This document shows, in pieces, positions 27,124 through 35,289 of a stretch of DNA of 64,000 bases; position 1 is the stretch's first letter, and each line of letters starts with the position of its first letter. This DNA is from Pseudomonas atagonensis. Lineage in GTDB: Bacteria; Pseudomonadota; Gammaproteobacteria; Pseudomonadales; Pseudomonadaceae. A model generated the notes under the pieces. That model was not told the origin of the DNA, ran no database searches, and saw only the letters and a program-made list of their open reading frames with translations. Location of the stretch: assembly GCF_011369485.1 (NCBI RefSeq), contig NZ_VXCA01000004.1, positions 62,001 to 126,000 of the forward strand, read 5' to 3'. A program made the position numbers and the translations under genes.

Positions 27124-27471
27124 ATGATCACGCCCCACGAAGTCTTCAAAAGCCTGGCCGACGAAACACGCGTCCGCGCCACCCTGCTGATCGCCGATCA
27201 AGGCGAACTCTGTGTCTGCGAGCTGATGTGCGCCCTCGACGACAGCCAACCGAAAATCAGCCGCCACCTCGCGCAGTTGCGCAGCAACGGTTTGCTGCTT
27301 GATCGCCGTCAGGGGCAATGGGTCTATTACCGCCTCAATCCGGATCTGCCGGAATGGGTTCACCAGATCCTGCAAGTGACGTCGAAGGCCAACGCCGACT
27401 GGCTCAAAGACAACGCTTCGCGCCTGCAGAACATGGACGGTCGTCCTGTGCGCGAAGCCGCGTGTTGCTGA
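27124..27471 (+). CDS. arsR: ArsR-family arsenic-responsive repressor
   Basis: The 115-residue winged-helix protein has the metal-site motif ELCVCELMCALDDSQPK (Cys-Val-Cys, with a third Cys in ELMCAL) and the recognition helix SQPKISRHLAQLRSNG, then REAACC at the end. ArsR releases its operator on binding As(III)/Sb(III). It is the first gene of an arsR-arsC-arsH operon. The start at 27124 was chosen over the longer frame from 26929, which runs through the BIME. Confidence 0.92.
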   Translation: MITPHEVFKSLADETRVRATLLIADQGELCVCELMCALDDSQPKISRHLAQLRSNGLLLDRRQGQWVYYRLNPDLPEWVHQILQVTSKANADWLKDNASRLQNMDGRPVREAACC

Positions 27472-27497
27472 ATGTCGAACTGAGGCAGGAGTAACCC

Positions 27498-27968
27498 ATG
27501 CAAGTCTTGTTCATGTGCACGGCCAACAGTTGCCGAAGCATCCTTTCCGAGGCCATGTTCAACCATTTGGCGCCAGCGGGATTCACAGCCCTGAGTGCCG
27601 GCAGTTTTCCCAAGGGCCAGGTTCTGCCGCGCAGTCTGCTGACGTTGCAACAGGCCGGAATTGCCATCGAAGGCCTGCACAGCAAGGGCAACGACGCTTT
27701 CGAAGAAAACCCGCCCGACATCGTTATCACCGTCTGCGACAAAGCCGCCGGCGAAACCTGCCCGGTGTACTTCGGCCCGGCGCTGAAGTCCCATTGGGGA
27801 CTGGAAGATCCTTCCGAAGTCAGTGGTGATGAAACGCAGATAGACGCCGCGTTCCGCGCGACGCTGGCGCGCATCGAACAGCGCTGCAAAGCCTTTATCC
27901 AATTGCCTTTCAACCGCCTCAGCCGCGATGAGCTCAAGCGCGAGCTCGATCGCATCGGCACGCTTTAA
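27498..27968 (+). CDS. arsC: Arsenate reductase, low-molecular-weight phosphatase type
   Basis: The 156-residue protein starts QVLFMCTANSCRSILSE with the Cys7-x5-Arg13 phosphatase loop, and has VCDKAAGETCPVYFGPALKSHWGLEDPSE with the other redox Cys. It is the thioredoxin-coupled arsenate reductase class, which converts As(V) to As(III) in the cytoplasm. It lies 26 nt after arsR and 12 nt before arsH. Confidence 0.93.
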   Translation: MQVLFMCTANSCRSILSEAMFNHLAPAGFTALSAGSFPKGQVLPRSLLTLQQAGIAIEGLHSKGNDAFEENPPDIVITVCDKAAGETCPVYFGPALKSHWGLEDPSEVSGDETQIDAAFRATLARIEQRCKAFIQLPFNRLSRDELKRELDRIGTL

Positions 27969-27980
27969 GGAGAAATCCTG

Positions 27981-28679
27981 ATGTCCGAGCATCTGCCCAA
28001 TCTTGATCCAACCCTGTTCGACAACTTGAAAGCATCGGCTTCAGGCGAACACAAACCGCGCATTCTGTTGCTCTACGGCTCAACCCGCGAACGCTCCTTC
28101 AGTCGTTTGCTGGTAGAAGAGGCCGCACGTCTGCTGGAACACTTCGGCGCCGAGACGCGCATCTTCAACCCGTCCGGTTTGCCGCTGCCGGATGATGCAC
28201 CGGTCGACCATCCCAAGGTGCAGGAACTGCGCGATCTGGTGCTGTGGTCGGAAGGTCAGGTCTGGTGTTCGCCGGAACGTCACGGCGCCATGTCGGCGGT
28301 GTTCAAAGCGCAGATCGACTGGATTCCGCTGGAGTTGGGCGCGGTTCGCCCGACTCAGGGCAAAACCCTGGCCGTGATGCAGGTCTGCGGCGGCTCGCAG
28401 TCATTCAACGTGGTCAATCAACTGCGCGTGCTGGGCCGCTGGATGCGCATGTTCACCATCCCCAACCAGTCTTCAGTGCCGAAGGCCTACATGGAATTCG
28501 ACGAGGCCGGACGGATGAAACCGTCGCCGTTCTACGACCGCGTCGTCGATGTGATGGAAGAGCTGGTGAAGTTCACGGTGCTGCTGCGCGGCCGTCAGGA
28601 TTTTCTGGTCGATCGCTATTCGGAGCGCAAGGAAAGTGCCGAGCAACTGATGGCGCGGGTCAACCAGCGGTCGATCTGA
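27981..28679 (+). CDS. arsH: ArsH, NADPH-dependent FMN organoarsenical oxidase
   Basis: The 232-residue flavodoxin-like protein has the FMN-binding [13 protein letters not shown] motif and [20 protein letters not shown], typical of ArsH. ArsH oxidises trivalent organoarsenicals to less toxic pentavalent forms. It is the third gene of the operon, and no arsB/acr3 efflux gene occurs in it. Confidence 0.93.
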   Translation: MSEHLPNLDPTLFDNLKASASGEHKPRILLLYGSTRERSFSRLLVEEAARLLEHFGAETRIFNPSGLPLPDDAPVDHPKVQELRDLVLWSEGQVWCSPERHGAMSAVFKAQIDWIPLELGAVRPTQGKTLAVMQVCGGSQSFNVVNQLRVLGRWMRMFTIPNQSSVPKAYMEFDEAGRMKPSPFYDRVVDVMEELVKFTVLLRGRQDFLVDRYSERKESAEQLMARVNQRSI

Positions 28680-28778
28680 AGTAACCGGCGGACTCAGCTG
28701 ACGAACGTTGCACAAACCTTCTAGCCTCGATTCGCCAATTGTGGATTACTGGCCCCAGCCCATCACCGTAATCAAGCT

Positions 28779-29618
28779 ATGAGCAATTGGATCAACCTCA
28801 CCCACGACCGGGAAACCGGCATCGAAACCCTGCACGCGCATTTTGCCGGGCACGCGCACGCGTACGATCCGCACTGGCATGAAACCTACCTGATCGGCTT
28901 CACCGAGCAGGGAGTGCAGCGGTTCAACAGTCGTCGGGCACGGCATGACAGCACGCCGGGCAAGGTGTTCATGCTTGAGCCGGGGGACATTCATGACGGC
29001 GATGCGCCCAGCCCCGACGGCTTCACCTACCGCATGTTGTACATCGAGCCGGCCTGGCTGGAACAGGCGCTGGACGGCGTGCACCTGGGCCGTTACGGCA
29101 GCGGGTTGCCCGGCATCGGCAGTGTGCTCAACGATGATCCGGAACTGGCCCGCGCCACGTTGTTTGCGTTCAATGCGCTGCATCAGCAGGACGTGCGCAT
29201 GGTTCGTGATGTGGCGCTGGATGCGTTTCTCGAGCGGCTGGCCGGGCATTTGTACCGGCGGCCGCAAATGCCTGCCGACAGCCGTGCGCCGTTGATCGCC
29301 CGGCAGGCCCGGGATTATTTGATGGCCTACCATGAGCAAGACATCAGCCTGCACACCCTGGCGCAAGTCTGCGGCACCGACCGCTTTCGCCTGACCCGTG
29401 CGTTCAAGGCGGCTTATGGCCTGGCGCCGCACGCCTGGCTGATCCAGTTGCGCCTCAGCCGTGGCCGGCAGATGCTCGCTGCCGGCGTGCAACCGGTGGA
29501 CGTCGCGAGCCGACTGGGTTTTGCCGATCAAAGCCATCTCGGCCGCTGGTTCGTGCGCGCCTACGGCATCACTCCGGGCGCCTATCAGCAACGCGCCACC
29601 GGTATCATCCGCCGCTGA
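28779..29618 (+). CDS. AraC-family transcriptional regulator
   Basis: The 279-residue protein has an N-terminal cupin-type ligand domain (HYDPHWHETYLIGF-like HAYDPHWHETY) and a C-terminal double HTH (LHTLAQVCGTDRFRLTRAFKAAYG and ASRLGFADQSHLGRWFVRAYGITPG). The downstream LysE-type exporter gene follows by 69 nt in the same direction, a frequent pairing in Pseudomonas in which the regulator senses the exported compound. Effector unknown. Confidence 0.9.
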   Translation: MSNWINLTHDRETGIETLHAHFAGHAHAYDPHWHETYLIGFTEQGVQRFNSRRARHDSTPGKVFMLEPGDIHDGDAPSPDGFTYRMLYIEPAWLEQALDGVHLGRYGSGLPGIGSVLNDDPELARATLFAFNALHQQDVRMVRDVALDAFLERLAGHLYRRPQMPADSRAPLIARQARDYLMAYHEQDISLHTLAQVCGTDRFRLTRAFKAAYGLAPHAWLIQLRLSRGRQMLAAGVQPVDVASRLGFADQSHLGRWFVRAYGITPGAYQQRATGIIRR

Positions 29619-29687
29619 ACAAACGTTCAAGACCGCCGCGCCCCGCAATCGCCACAGTAGGCCCCTGACTTCCCAAAGGGCCGTACC

Positions 29688-30266
29688 ATGCTTGCCTTCA
29701 TCCTCTTCGCTTTCGTTGCTTCCATCACCCCGGGGCCGACCAACCTGATCGTCCTCAGCACCAGCGCCCGACGCGGTTGGCGCCCGTGCCTGCCGATCAT
29801 CCTCGGTGCCGGTGTGGGCGCCGCTTCGCTGGTCTGGGTCGCCGGTGCCGGCGCCAGCACGCTGATGCTGCCCGCTGTACGCCCGGTCATCAGCGGTCTC
29901 GGTTTGTGCTGGATGCTGTGGCTGGCGTGGCAGATTTTCAACGCGCCGGTCACGCCCATTGCTACTTCTGCAGCGCAAGAAAAGGCTGAAATGGGCCTGA
30001 TCGGTGCAGCGTTTCTGCAATGGGTAAACCCCAAGTCGTGGTTCATGGCCATCGCCGTGATCAGCGTGTTCACCGCGCAAGGGCAAGGCTTGAACGCACT
30101 GTGCCTGGCGTTCTTTCTGGTGTCGCTGCCGTGCCTTGCCGTCTGGGCATTGCTGGGTCGGGGCGCCGCGCGCTGGCTGAGCAATCCGCTGCAGTTGCGC
30201 TGGCTGAACCGGACTCTGGCGATGTTGTTGGTGATCTCGTCGGCGACAGCGGTTTTGCACGGATGA
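29688..30266 (+). CDS. LysE-family exporter (amino acid/metabolite)
   Basis: The 192-residue inner membrane protein has five to six hydrophobic helices, with SITPGPTNLIVLSTSARRGWRP near the N-terminus and FLQWVNPKSWFMAIAVI, hallmarks of the RhtB/LysE efflux family. It exports amino acids or small metabolites; the substrate cannot be read from sequence. Probably controlled by the AraC regulator upstream. Confidence 0.9.
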   Translation: MLAFILFAFVASITPGPTNLIVLSTSARRGWRPCLPIILGAGVGAASLVWVAGAGASTLMLPAVRPVISGLGLCWMLWLAWQIFNAPVTPIATSAAQEKAEMGLIGAAFLQWVNPKSWFMAIAVISVFTAQGQGLNALCLAFFLVSLPCLAVWALLGRGAARWLSNPLQLRWLNRTLAMLLVISSATAVLHG

Positions 30267-30371
30267 CTGGCCCGGCGGGGAGTTGCCGGAATCCGACTTC
30301 GCGTCCACTCTATGGCATGCCGACAAGGAGCGTCCGCCGACTCTCCGTCGCGACCAGAGGGAGCTTGCAGC

Positions 30372-30587
30372 ATGACCGAAGACACCAAAGTAAAAGGCCC
30401 GGCGTCGTACTTTCCTTCGATTGAAAAGAAATACGGCCAGCCCATCGACCACTGGCTGAACCTGCTCGCCAGCATCACCGACAAGAAGCACATGGAACTG
30501 GTGGCGTGGCTCAAGGAGGAACACGGCATGGGCCACGGGCATGCCAACGCGCTGGTCGCCCATCATTTGGCCGCTGGCAAGAAGTGA
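30372..30587 (+). CDS. DUF4287 protein, 71 aa
   Basis: The small soluble protein has the DUF4287 pattern: PSIEKKYGQPIDHWLNLL, KHMELVAWLKEEHGMGHGHANALVAHHLA. The frame extends 20 codons upstream, but the ATG at 30372 fits the family start (MTEDTKVKGPASYFPSI). Function unknown. Confidence 0.88.
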   Translation: MTEDTKVKGPASYFPSIEKKYGQPIDHWLNLLASITDKKHMELVAWLKEEHGMGHGHANALVAHHLAAGKK

Positions 30588-30708
30588 GGGCAGGGCAGCG
30601 ATGAACTTCACGCACAGGCCCGTGCAAGCCCAAGACGTCAAAACCGTTTGCCATTGTCCGCAGGGCGATCGGCGCTGATCAACATGAAGCTTGGCCGAGG
30701 CGCAATCA

Positions 30709-31527
30709 ATGCCGCTCACCTTTCACAAGATGCACGCCAACGGCGATGATTTCGTGCTGATCGACGCACGCAACAGCGACAACCCCGTCACCAGTCAACT
30801 CGCCCGGCGTCTGGGTGATCGTCATCGCGGTATCGGTTTCAACCAGCTCGCGATGGTGCTCGATTGCGCGGATGCTGACGCACGCCTGGAATTCTGGAAC
30901 GCCGATGGCTCCGCGCTCGACGTGTGCGGCAGCGCCACTCGCGGCGCCGCCGACCGTCTGATGCGCGAAGCCGGCCGCACCTCGATCACCCTGCGAACCC
31001 GACGTGGCCTATTGACCTGCGAACGCTCACCCACCGGCGCGATTTCAGTGGACATGGGCATGCCGCTGTTCGGTTGGGCAGACATTCCGTTGGCGCAGGC
31101 CGTCGACACCCTCAGATTGCCTCTGCCAGGCGACCCCGCCGCGTGCAGCATGGGCAATCCGCACTGCACGTTTTTCGTCGACGACCTGAGCATTCTCGAC
31201 ATCGCCACACTTGGCCCACGTCTGGAAACCCACCCGTTGTTTACCCACAAAACCAACGTTCACTTTGTGCAAGTCCTTGACCGCCAGCACATCCGTCTGC
31301 GTATCTGGGAGCGGGGTGGCGGAATCCCGCTCGGTTCGGGTTCCTGCTCGTGTGGCGCGGCTGTCAACGGCATCCGCCGTGGCTTTCTGGACAGCACCGT
31401 TGAAGTCGAATGTGACGGCGGCCCTGTCACCGTTCACTGGGATCGCCAAGGCTCGGTCACACTCAGCGGCCCGGTGGAGGCCAGTTTTTCAGGCAGCCTT
31501 CCGGACAGCCAACTCTTCTCCAAATGA
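30709..31527 (+). CDS. Diaminopimelate epimerase-like protein (DapF family), divergent
   Basis: The 272-residue protein starts at the ATG at 30709 (GAGG 9 nt upstream). It keeps the DapF fold markers: HANGDDFVLID near the start, NADGSALDVCGSATRG with the first catalytic Cys73, MGNPHC, and IWERGGG. The second active-site Cys of DapF (WERGxGxTxACG) is replaced by Ser210 in GGGIPLGSGS, and the nearby Glu-Thr pair is Ile-Pro. This is therefore probably not the housekeeping epimerase but an epimerase, racemase or dehydratase on a related substrate. Neighbours are a LysE exporter and a GNAT gene (57 nt downstream). Confidence 0.8.
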   Translation: MPLTFHKMHANGDDFVLIDARNSDNPVTSQLARRLGDRHRGIGFNQLAMVLDCADADARLEFWNADGSALDVCGSATRGAADRLMREAGRTSITLRTRRGLLTCERSPTGAISVDMGMPLFGWADIPLAQAVDTLRLPLPGDPAACSMGNPHCTFFVDDLSILDIATLGPRLETHPLFTHKTNVHFVQVLDRQHIRLRIWERGGGIPLGSGSCSCGAAVNGIRRGFLDSTVEVECDGGPVTVHWDRQGSVTLSGPVEASFSGSLPDSQLFSK

Positions 31528-31583
31528 CGTGAGATTGCGCAGCCGAAAACCTGCTGAACCGCCGAAACCCCAAGGCTTTGACA

Positions 31584-32102
31584 ATGCCAGACACCGCTTC
31601 TCGCCTGACCTACAGACGCCCGCAGCACACGGATCTCGCCGTGGTATTCGCAATCTTCGGCGACCCGCAAACCAATCTGTTCAATCCATCCGGCCCCATG
31701 ACCGACATCGCCCAGGCCGAATCGCTGCTGGGGCGCTGGTTGCAACACTGGGCCACCCACGGTTACGGATGGTGGGCGATCAGCAGCGCTCAGACCCCTG
31801 ACAAAGTCATCGGATTCGCCGGCGTCGCGGCCCATGACTATCTGGGAAAACCGGTTATCAACCTCGGCTATCGGTTCGCCGTTAAAGCGTGGGGCCGCGG
31901 CTATGCAACCGAGGCCGCGAGAGCAGCGCTGACCCACGCGTTCGATCACCTCGGTTTGCCTGAAGTGTTCGGGCTGGTGCGGCCTGATCATGAGGCGTCC
32001 ATCCGCGTTCTGGAGAAGATCGGCATGCGCCGCTTTGGTGAGCTGGATGATGTGCCGGGTAAAGCGCCGAGCCTGGTGTTTCGCGTTCAACGGGCAAAAT
32101 AA
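31584..32102 (+). CDS. GNAT-family N-acetyltransferase (RimJ/RimL-like)
   Basis: The 172-residue protein has RRPQHTDLAVVFAIFGDP, GYGWWAIS, INLGYRFAVKAWGRGYATEA (acetyl-CoA loop WGRGYATEA) and ASIRVLEKIGMRRFGE, the Acetyltransf_3 pattern acting on protein N-termini or small amines. It follows the DapF-like gene by 57 nt and may be in the same operon. Confidence 0.88.
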   Translation: MPDTASRLTYRRPQHTDLAVVFAIFGDPQTNLFNPSGPMTDIAQAESLLGRWLQHWATHGYGWWAISSAQTPDKVIGFAGVAAHDYLGKPVINLGYRFAVKAWGRGYATEAARAALTHAFDHLGLPEVFGLVRPDHEASIRVLEKIGMRRFGELDDVPGKAPSLVFRVQRAK

Positions 32103-32249
32103 ACACAAAAAAACACCACTGTTTAAATGAGGCATCCAGTAGCTGGCCGAGGCCTACAACGCCTTGCGCCGTTGCCTACGACTAAGCCAGAATCCGCCGG
32201 CTTGTGCGTCTGGAACGCCCCCCGTACCTTGAATCCCGTCACTGCTCAT

Positions 32250-32460
32250 CAGTGATCGGGTCTGCAAGCCCGCCGGAAAACCAGTCGTACAGCCCTGCCA
32301 AAAGGACGCTCATTCGTGTCCGCTTAATGGCAGCTTTGTGCGGGAGACCTTCGGGTCTGCCGGGTTCCTGGTTTCCCGGTCTTGCAGACCCGCGCACAGC
32401 TGCCACCCATCATCTGCAAGTGATGCCGGTAGCTCCTAATCAACAATCAGGAGTTTCACC
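32250..32460 (+). ncRNA. Structured 5' leader of the DUF6124 gene (candidate cis-regulatory RNA)
   Basis: The 358 nt before the DUF6124 start hold no convincing gene but several strong pairings: GGGTCTGCAAG (32258-32268) with CTTGCAGACCC (32381-32391), perfect over 11 bp; GGCAGCT (32329-32335) with AGCTGCC (32398-32404); AGACC-TTCG-GGTCT (32345-32358); CCGGG/CCCGG (32360-32379). The first two pairings cross, so they form a pseudoknot or exclude each other. CTCCT (32433-32437) can pair with the ribosome site AGGAG (32449-32453). Structure is deduced by eye; no known RNA family is claimed. Confidence 0.6.
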
Positions 32461-32823
32461 ATGATCAAACCAACACCCAATCCCCCGGAAACCGACCCCG
32501 CATCCCCCTACGAATCCATCGACTCGAAAAAGCTCCACGAAGCCGCCGAACGCGCCCTCGACCATTACCTGCTCCCGGCCAGCCAGATCATGGCCAGCAC
32601 CAACAATCCCGAGCCGATGTTCCTCGCCAACCCGGCCTAAGACACTGAATCGCTGCTGGCCAACGCCAGCGAGTCCCTCGGCTCCGCCACCACCATGCTC
32701 AACGACTTCGCAGCATTGCTGGATGTTTCCCATCGCAAAACATTACTGGGTAATGCACAGGTCGTGATGCTCGGCGAACTCGCCGTCAATCGGGCCTTGG
32801 ACAAGGTCGAACTGGCTGAATAG
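32461..32823 (+). pseudogene. DUF6124-type protein gene with an internal stop
   Basis: From the ATG at 32461 (AGGAG seven nt upstream) the frame reads 120 codons to TAG at 32821, interrupted once by TAA at 32638-32640. Both halves look like one DUF6124 protein: MIKPTPNPPETDP, SKKLHEAAERALDHYL, then after the stop DTESLLANASESLGSATT, LNDFAALLDVSHRKTLLG and ELAVNRALDKVE. A single-base change (for example GAA or CAA to TAA) explains it. The 59-residue N-terminal part may still be made. Function of the family is unknown. Confidence 0.75.
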
Positions 32824-32958
32824 CGACCCACCGGGACGAGACAAACCCTCGTCCCGGCCAGATTTATCAGCGGGGCTGGCACAGGGCCACGGCTTGCACC
32901 CCCAAGCCCCGACTGTCACCCTTCGGGCCGTTCAAGGATCGGAACAAGGAATCAAGGA

Positions 32959-34500
32959 TTGAGCGGCTACGTCCCCAACCCCCCGAAAAACCATCGCTAC
33001 GAAGAAGCCAAACCCGTCGATATCCATGCCCAGCGTTGGGCTGAATATGAGAAACATGGGAAAGCACCTGCGCCCGAGCCTCAGAAAATCGGCATCGCGC
33101 TGCGCATTGGTGTGTTCTTCGATGGAACTGGAAATAACGCGAACAACACGGCGGCTGGATTGCTGTGTGGTGCGCAACATCCGATTGCACCGCAGGATAT
33201 TCCGGCCAGTTGCCAGCCGTATATGAGCGATCCGGATAGCAGCTACGGCAACGACGTGAGCAATGTCAAAAAGCTGAGCGAACTGTATGAGGCACCACGA
33301 CTGGCTGAGGGGGAGGGGCCACGAAAGAAAGCTTTCGGTATGGTCTACGTCGAAGGCATAGGTACCCGATCAGGCGAAGAGGACAGTAAATTCGGCGCTG
33401 GTACCGGACGTGGCGAAACCGGTGTTGCCGGGCGCGTTCAATCTTCTTTCACGTTGATCGAACAGCGTATCAATGAGGTATTGGATAAAAATCCCGGAAG
33501 TGAAATTACTTCGTTGACCTTCGATACCTTTGGCTTCAGTCGCGGTGCGGCAGCCGCCAGACATTTTGCCAATGAAATCGTGCGTGGCAAACAAGGTCCT
33601 TTGGGCGAGATTTTCCGCAGTAAGTCCGATGCCTTCATTTCGACCTTTGTCGATCAATACCACAGCGATATCAACATGGGCTTCATTGGGTTGTTCGACA
33701 CTGTACCGTCGATTGCTGGATGGTCCAATTTAGGCAACATCAAAAGTGCAGTCGCAACGGGAATCAAACTTTACCTCGACCGACGCTATTTCACCGATGT
33801 TGTGCAGTTGGCTGCGCGTGACGAATGCAGGGCTAATTTTGCACTCAATCGAGTAGCTATGGATCATCCGGAAATTGTCTTGCCAGGAGTGCATTCCGAT
33901 GTGGGCGGGGGTTACCTCGAAGAGGCTGAAGAATGCGTGCTCGTTAGCCCAATGCAAACACTAGAAGTCGGCAACTACGCGGATGTCACCACTACATCGA
34001 TATACCAAGACGCGGTCAATGTGAGAAATCAGTGGCTAGCGAACGGCTGGCCTTCCGAAATGCTGGAGATAGTTACTCCAGCTCCATTGCTGATGCCGAA
34101 CAGTCCTCAGGATCGGCTGAGTCCTCGAGGCAAACGGGTCTATGCCGCCGTTCAACTCAAACGTCCGGTGAGCGGATTACTGTCGAGAGTGAGCCTGCGC
34201 GTGATGCATCAACTTGCCAAAGCTAAAGGCGTTCGCTTCGACGACATTCCCGAGACGCCGGACTTCGCCGTTCCTGAAGAACTTCGGCCTATGTGCGATC
34301 GTTTTGTCTCCGGCGACTACAGCACCACGCCAGAGGAGGAGCAAATGCTAAAACTCAAGTACATTCACACGTCCGCCAACTGGAATCACCCGCTTGGAAG
34401 GAGAGATGGAAGCGGCATCAGAGCTGTTTACATCAATGCCCCCACGGAAGATGCAATCCGAGTAAAGCACCCTCACGTACCTGACTGGACGCTTTGGTAA
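32959..34500 (+). CDS. Type VI secretion lipase effector, Tle1-like (DUF2235)
   Basis: The 513-residue protein starts at a TTG (AAGGA eight nt upstream). DUF2235 markers are GVFFDGTGNNANN (51-63), FDTFGFSRGAAAARHF with the nucleophile Ser194 in GFSRG, GLFDTVPS (Asp247) and GVHSDVGGGY (His312), giving a credible Ser-Asp-His triad. Tle effectors are phospholipases delivered by the type VI apparatus into rival cells' envelope. There is no VgrG, PAAR or other T6SS gene nearby, so it is an orphan effector. Its last codon overlaps the first of three immunity-like genes. Base composition is less GC-rich than the flanks. Confidence 0.85.
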   Translation: MSGYVPNPPKNHRYEEAKPVDIHAQRWAEYEKHGKAPAPEPQKIGIALRIGVFFDGTGNNANNTAAGLLCGAQHPIAPQDIPASCQPYMSDPDSSYGNDVSNVKKLSELYEAPRLAEGEGPRKKAFGMVYVEGIGTRSGEEDSKFGAGTGRGETGVAGRVQSSFTLIEQRINEVLDKNPGSEITSLTFDTFGFSRGAAAARHFANEIVRGKQGPLGEIFRSKSDAFISTFVDQYHSDINMGFIGLFDTVPSIAGWSNLGNIKSAVATGIKLYLDRRYFTDVVQLAARDECRANFALNRVAMDHPEIVLPGVHSDVGGGYLEEAEECVLVSPMQTLEVGNYADVTTTSIYQDAVNVRNQWLANGWPSEMLEIVTPAPLLMPNSPQDRLSPRGKRVYAAVQLKRPVSGLLSRVSLRVMHQLAKAKGVRFDDIPETPDFAVPEELRPMCDRFVSGDYSTTPEEEQMLKLKYIHTSANWNHPLGRRDGSGIRAVYINAPTEDAIRVKHPHVPDWTLW

Positions 34501-35153
34501 TGAAGCTATTTGCAGCCGTACTGTGCATGCTGTTCATGGTCGGTTGTAACGCCGGCCCGCTTTTAGCGAAGAACGACCCTAAATCTCCATGGTGGGAACT
34601 CGGTTTTACCGAACCCAACTACATGAAGGTCTGGGTGGAAGACACAGCAGTGGAAGACATTAAGGGCAAGACGTTATTGCGCACGGGTGGAGGTTCTGCA
34701 TCGGGCGGGTACCCAGAAGATGGTACTGAGTCGGCCCGAGGCTGGGACGGAGTGGGCGCGTCCGCAAAAGCGGTGGTGGGCGCTGATTTACCGAAGCGAA
34801 TCTTTGTCCGCTGGCAATCCATCGTAGAGCCTCAGACCTATCGGGCCTGGGTGGATATACCGGAAGAAGCCAGGCAACTGATGAAGACTTCAGTCGCCCA
34901 GCGCTGCGCGAAAACACCAGAGCAGCGAGGCACCTATATTTCATCGGTCTATTTGGGTCTGGCGCCTGGTGGTGTTGTACAGGTTTGGGTCAGAGACGAG
35001 TGCCACCATCCGATCAAAGTGGCCAGAGCACAGGCAGAGATCGAGACTTTAGGGCCAAGTCAGGGTAAGAGCCAAGGGCGTTACGCGTATCCCGTTAGTG
35101 AGAAGTCAAGGCGGTATATCGAGAAATACGGAATTCCCTATGGAAGTTGGTAG
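34500..35153 (+). CDS. DUF2931 lipoprotein, probable Tle immunity protein (copy 1)
   Basis: The 217-residue protein starts at the ATG sharing one A with the effector stop (TAATG). It has a signal peptide and lipobox-like end FMVGC, then the DUF2931 body: YMKVWVEDTAVEDI, ESARGW, LPKRIFVRWQSI, RAWVDIPEEARQ, YLGLAPGGVVQVWVRDEC and a C-terminus YGIPYGSW. Such proteins follow Tle effectors and protect the producer in its periplasm. Coupling to the effector supports this; neutralisation itself is inferred. Confidence 0.85.
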   Translation: MKLFAAVLCMLFMVGCNAGPLLAKNDPKSPWWELGFTEPNYMKVWVEDTAVEDIKGKTLLRTGGGSASGGYPEDGTESARGWDGVGASAKAVVGADLPKRIFVRWQSIVEPQTYRAWVDIPEEARQLMKTSVAQRCAKTPEQRGTYISSVYLGLAPGGVVQVWVRDECHHPIKVARAQAEIETLGPSQGKSQGRYAYPVSEKSRRYIEKYGIPYGSW

Positions 35154-35213
35154 TGAGCAAATAAATCAGTCCCCTTATCCCTAGAAGAACAATTATTGAG
35201 AATGAATACATCC

Positions 35214-35289
35214 ACATCTCATCAACGCACCAACCGAGGACGGCATTCGTGTGCAGCATCCTCACGTAGCTGACTGGAAGCTGTGGTAA
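35214..35289 (+). pseudogene. Remnant of a second effector gene (last 22 codons)
   Basis: From ATC at 35221 the sequence reads INAPTEDGIRVQHPHVADWK then LW and TAA at 35287-35289. It matches the end of the effector at 32959-34500 (INAPTEDAIRVKHPHVPDW then TLW). Nothing resembling the rest of an effector gene lies upstream. As with the intact pair, the stop overlaps the ATG of the next immunity gene. Confidence 0.85.

Noticed and set aside
28746..30719. A 657-codon open frame on the minus strand across AraC, LysE and DUF4287
   Set aside because: It is the antisense shadow of well-supported plus-strand genes; its composition is Arg/Gln/Gly-rich with no recognisable motif and it crosses several gene ends.
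32204..32464. An 86-codon ORF inside the DUF6124 leader
   Set aside because: No ribosome site, composition not protein-like, and base-paired arms explain the sequence better.
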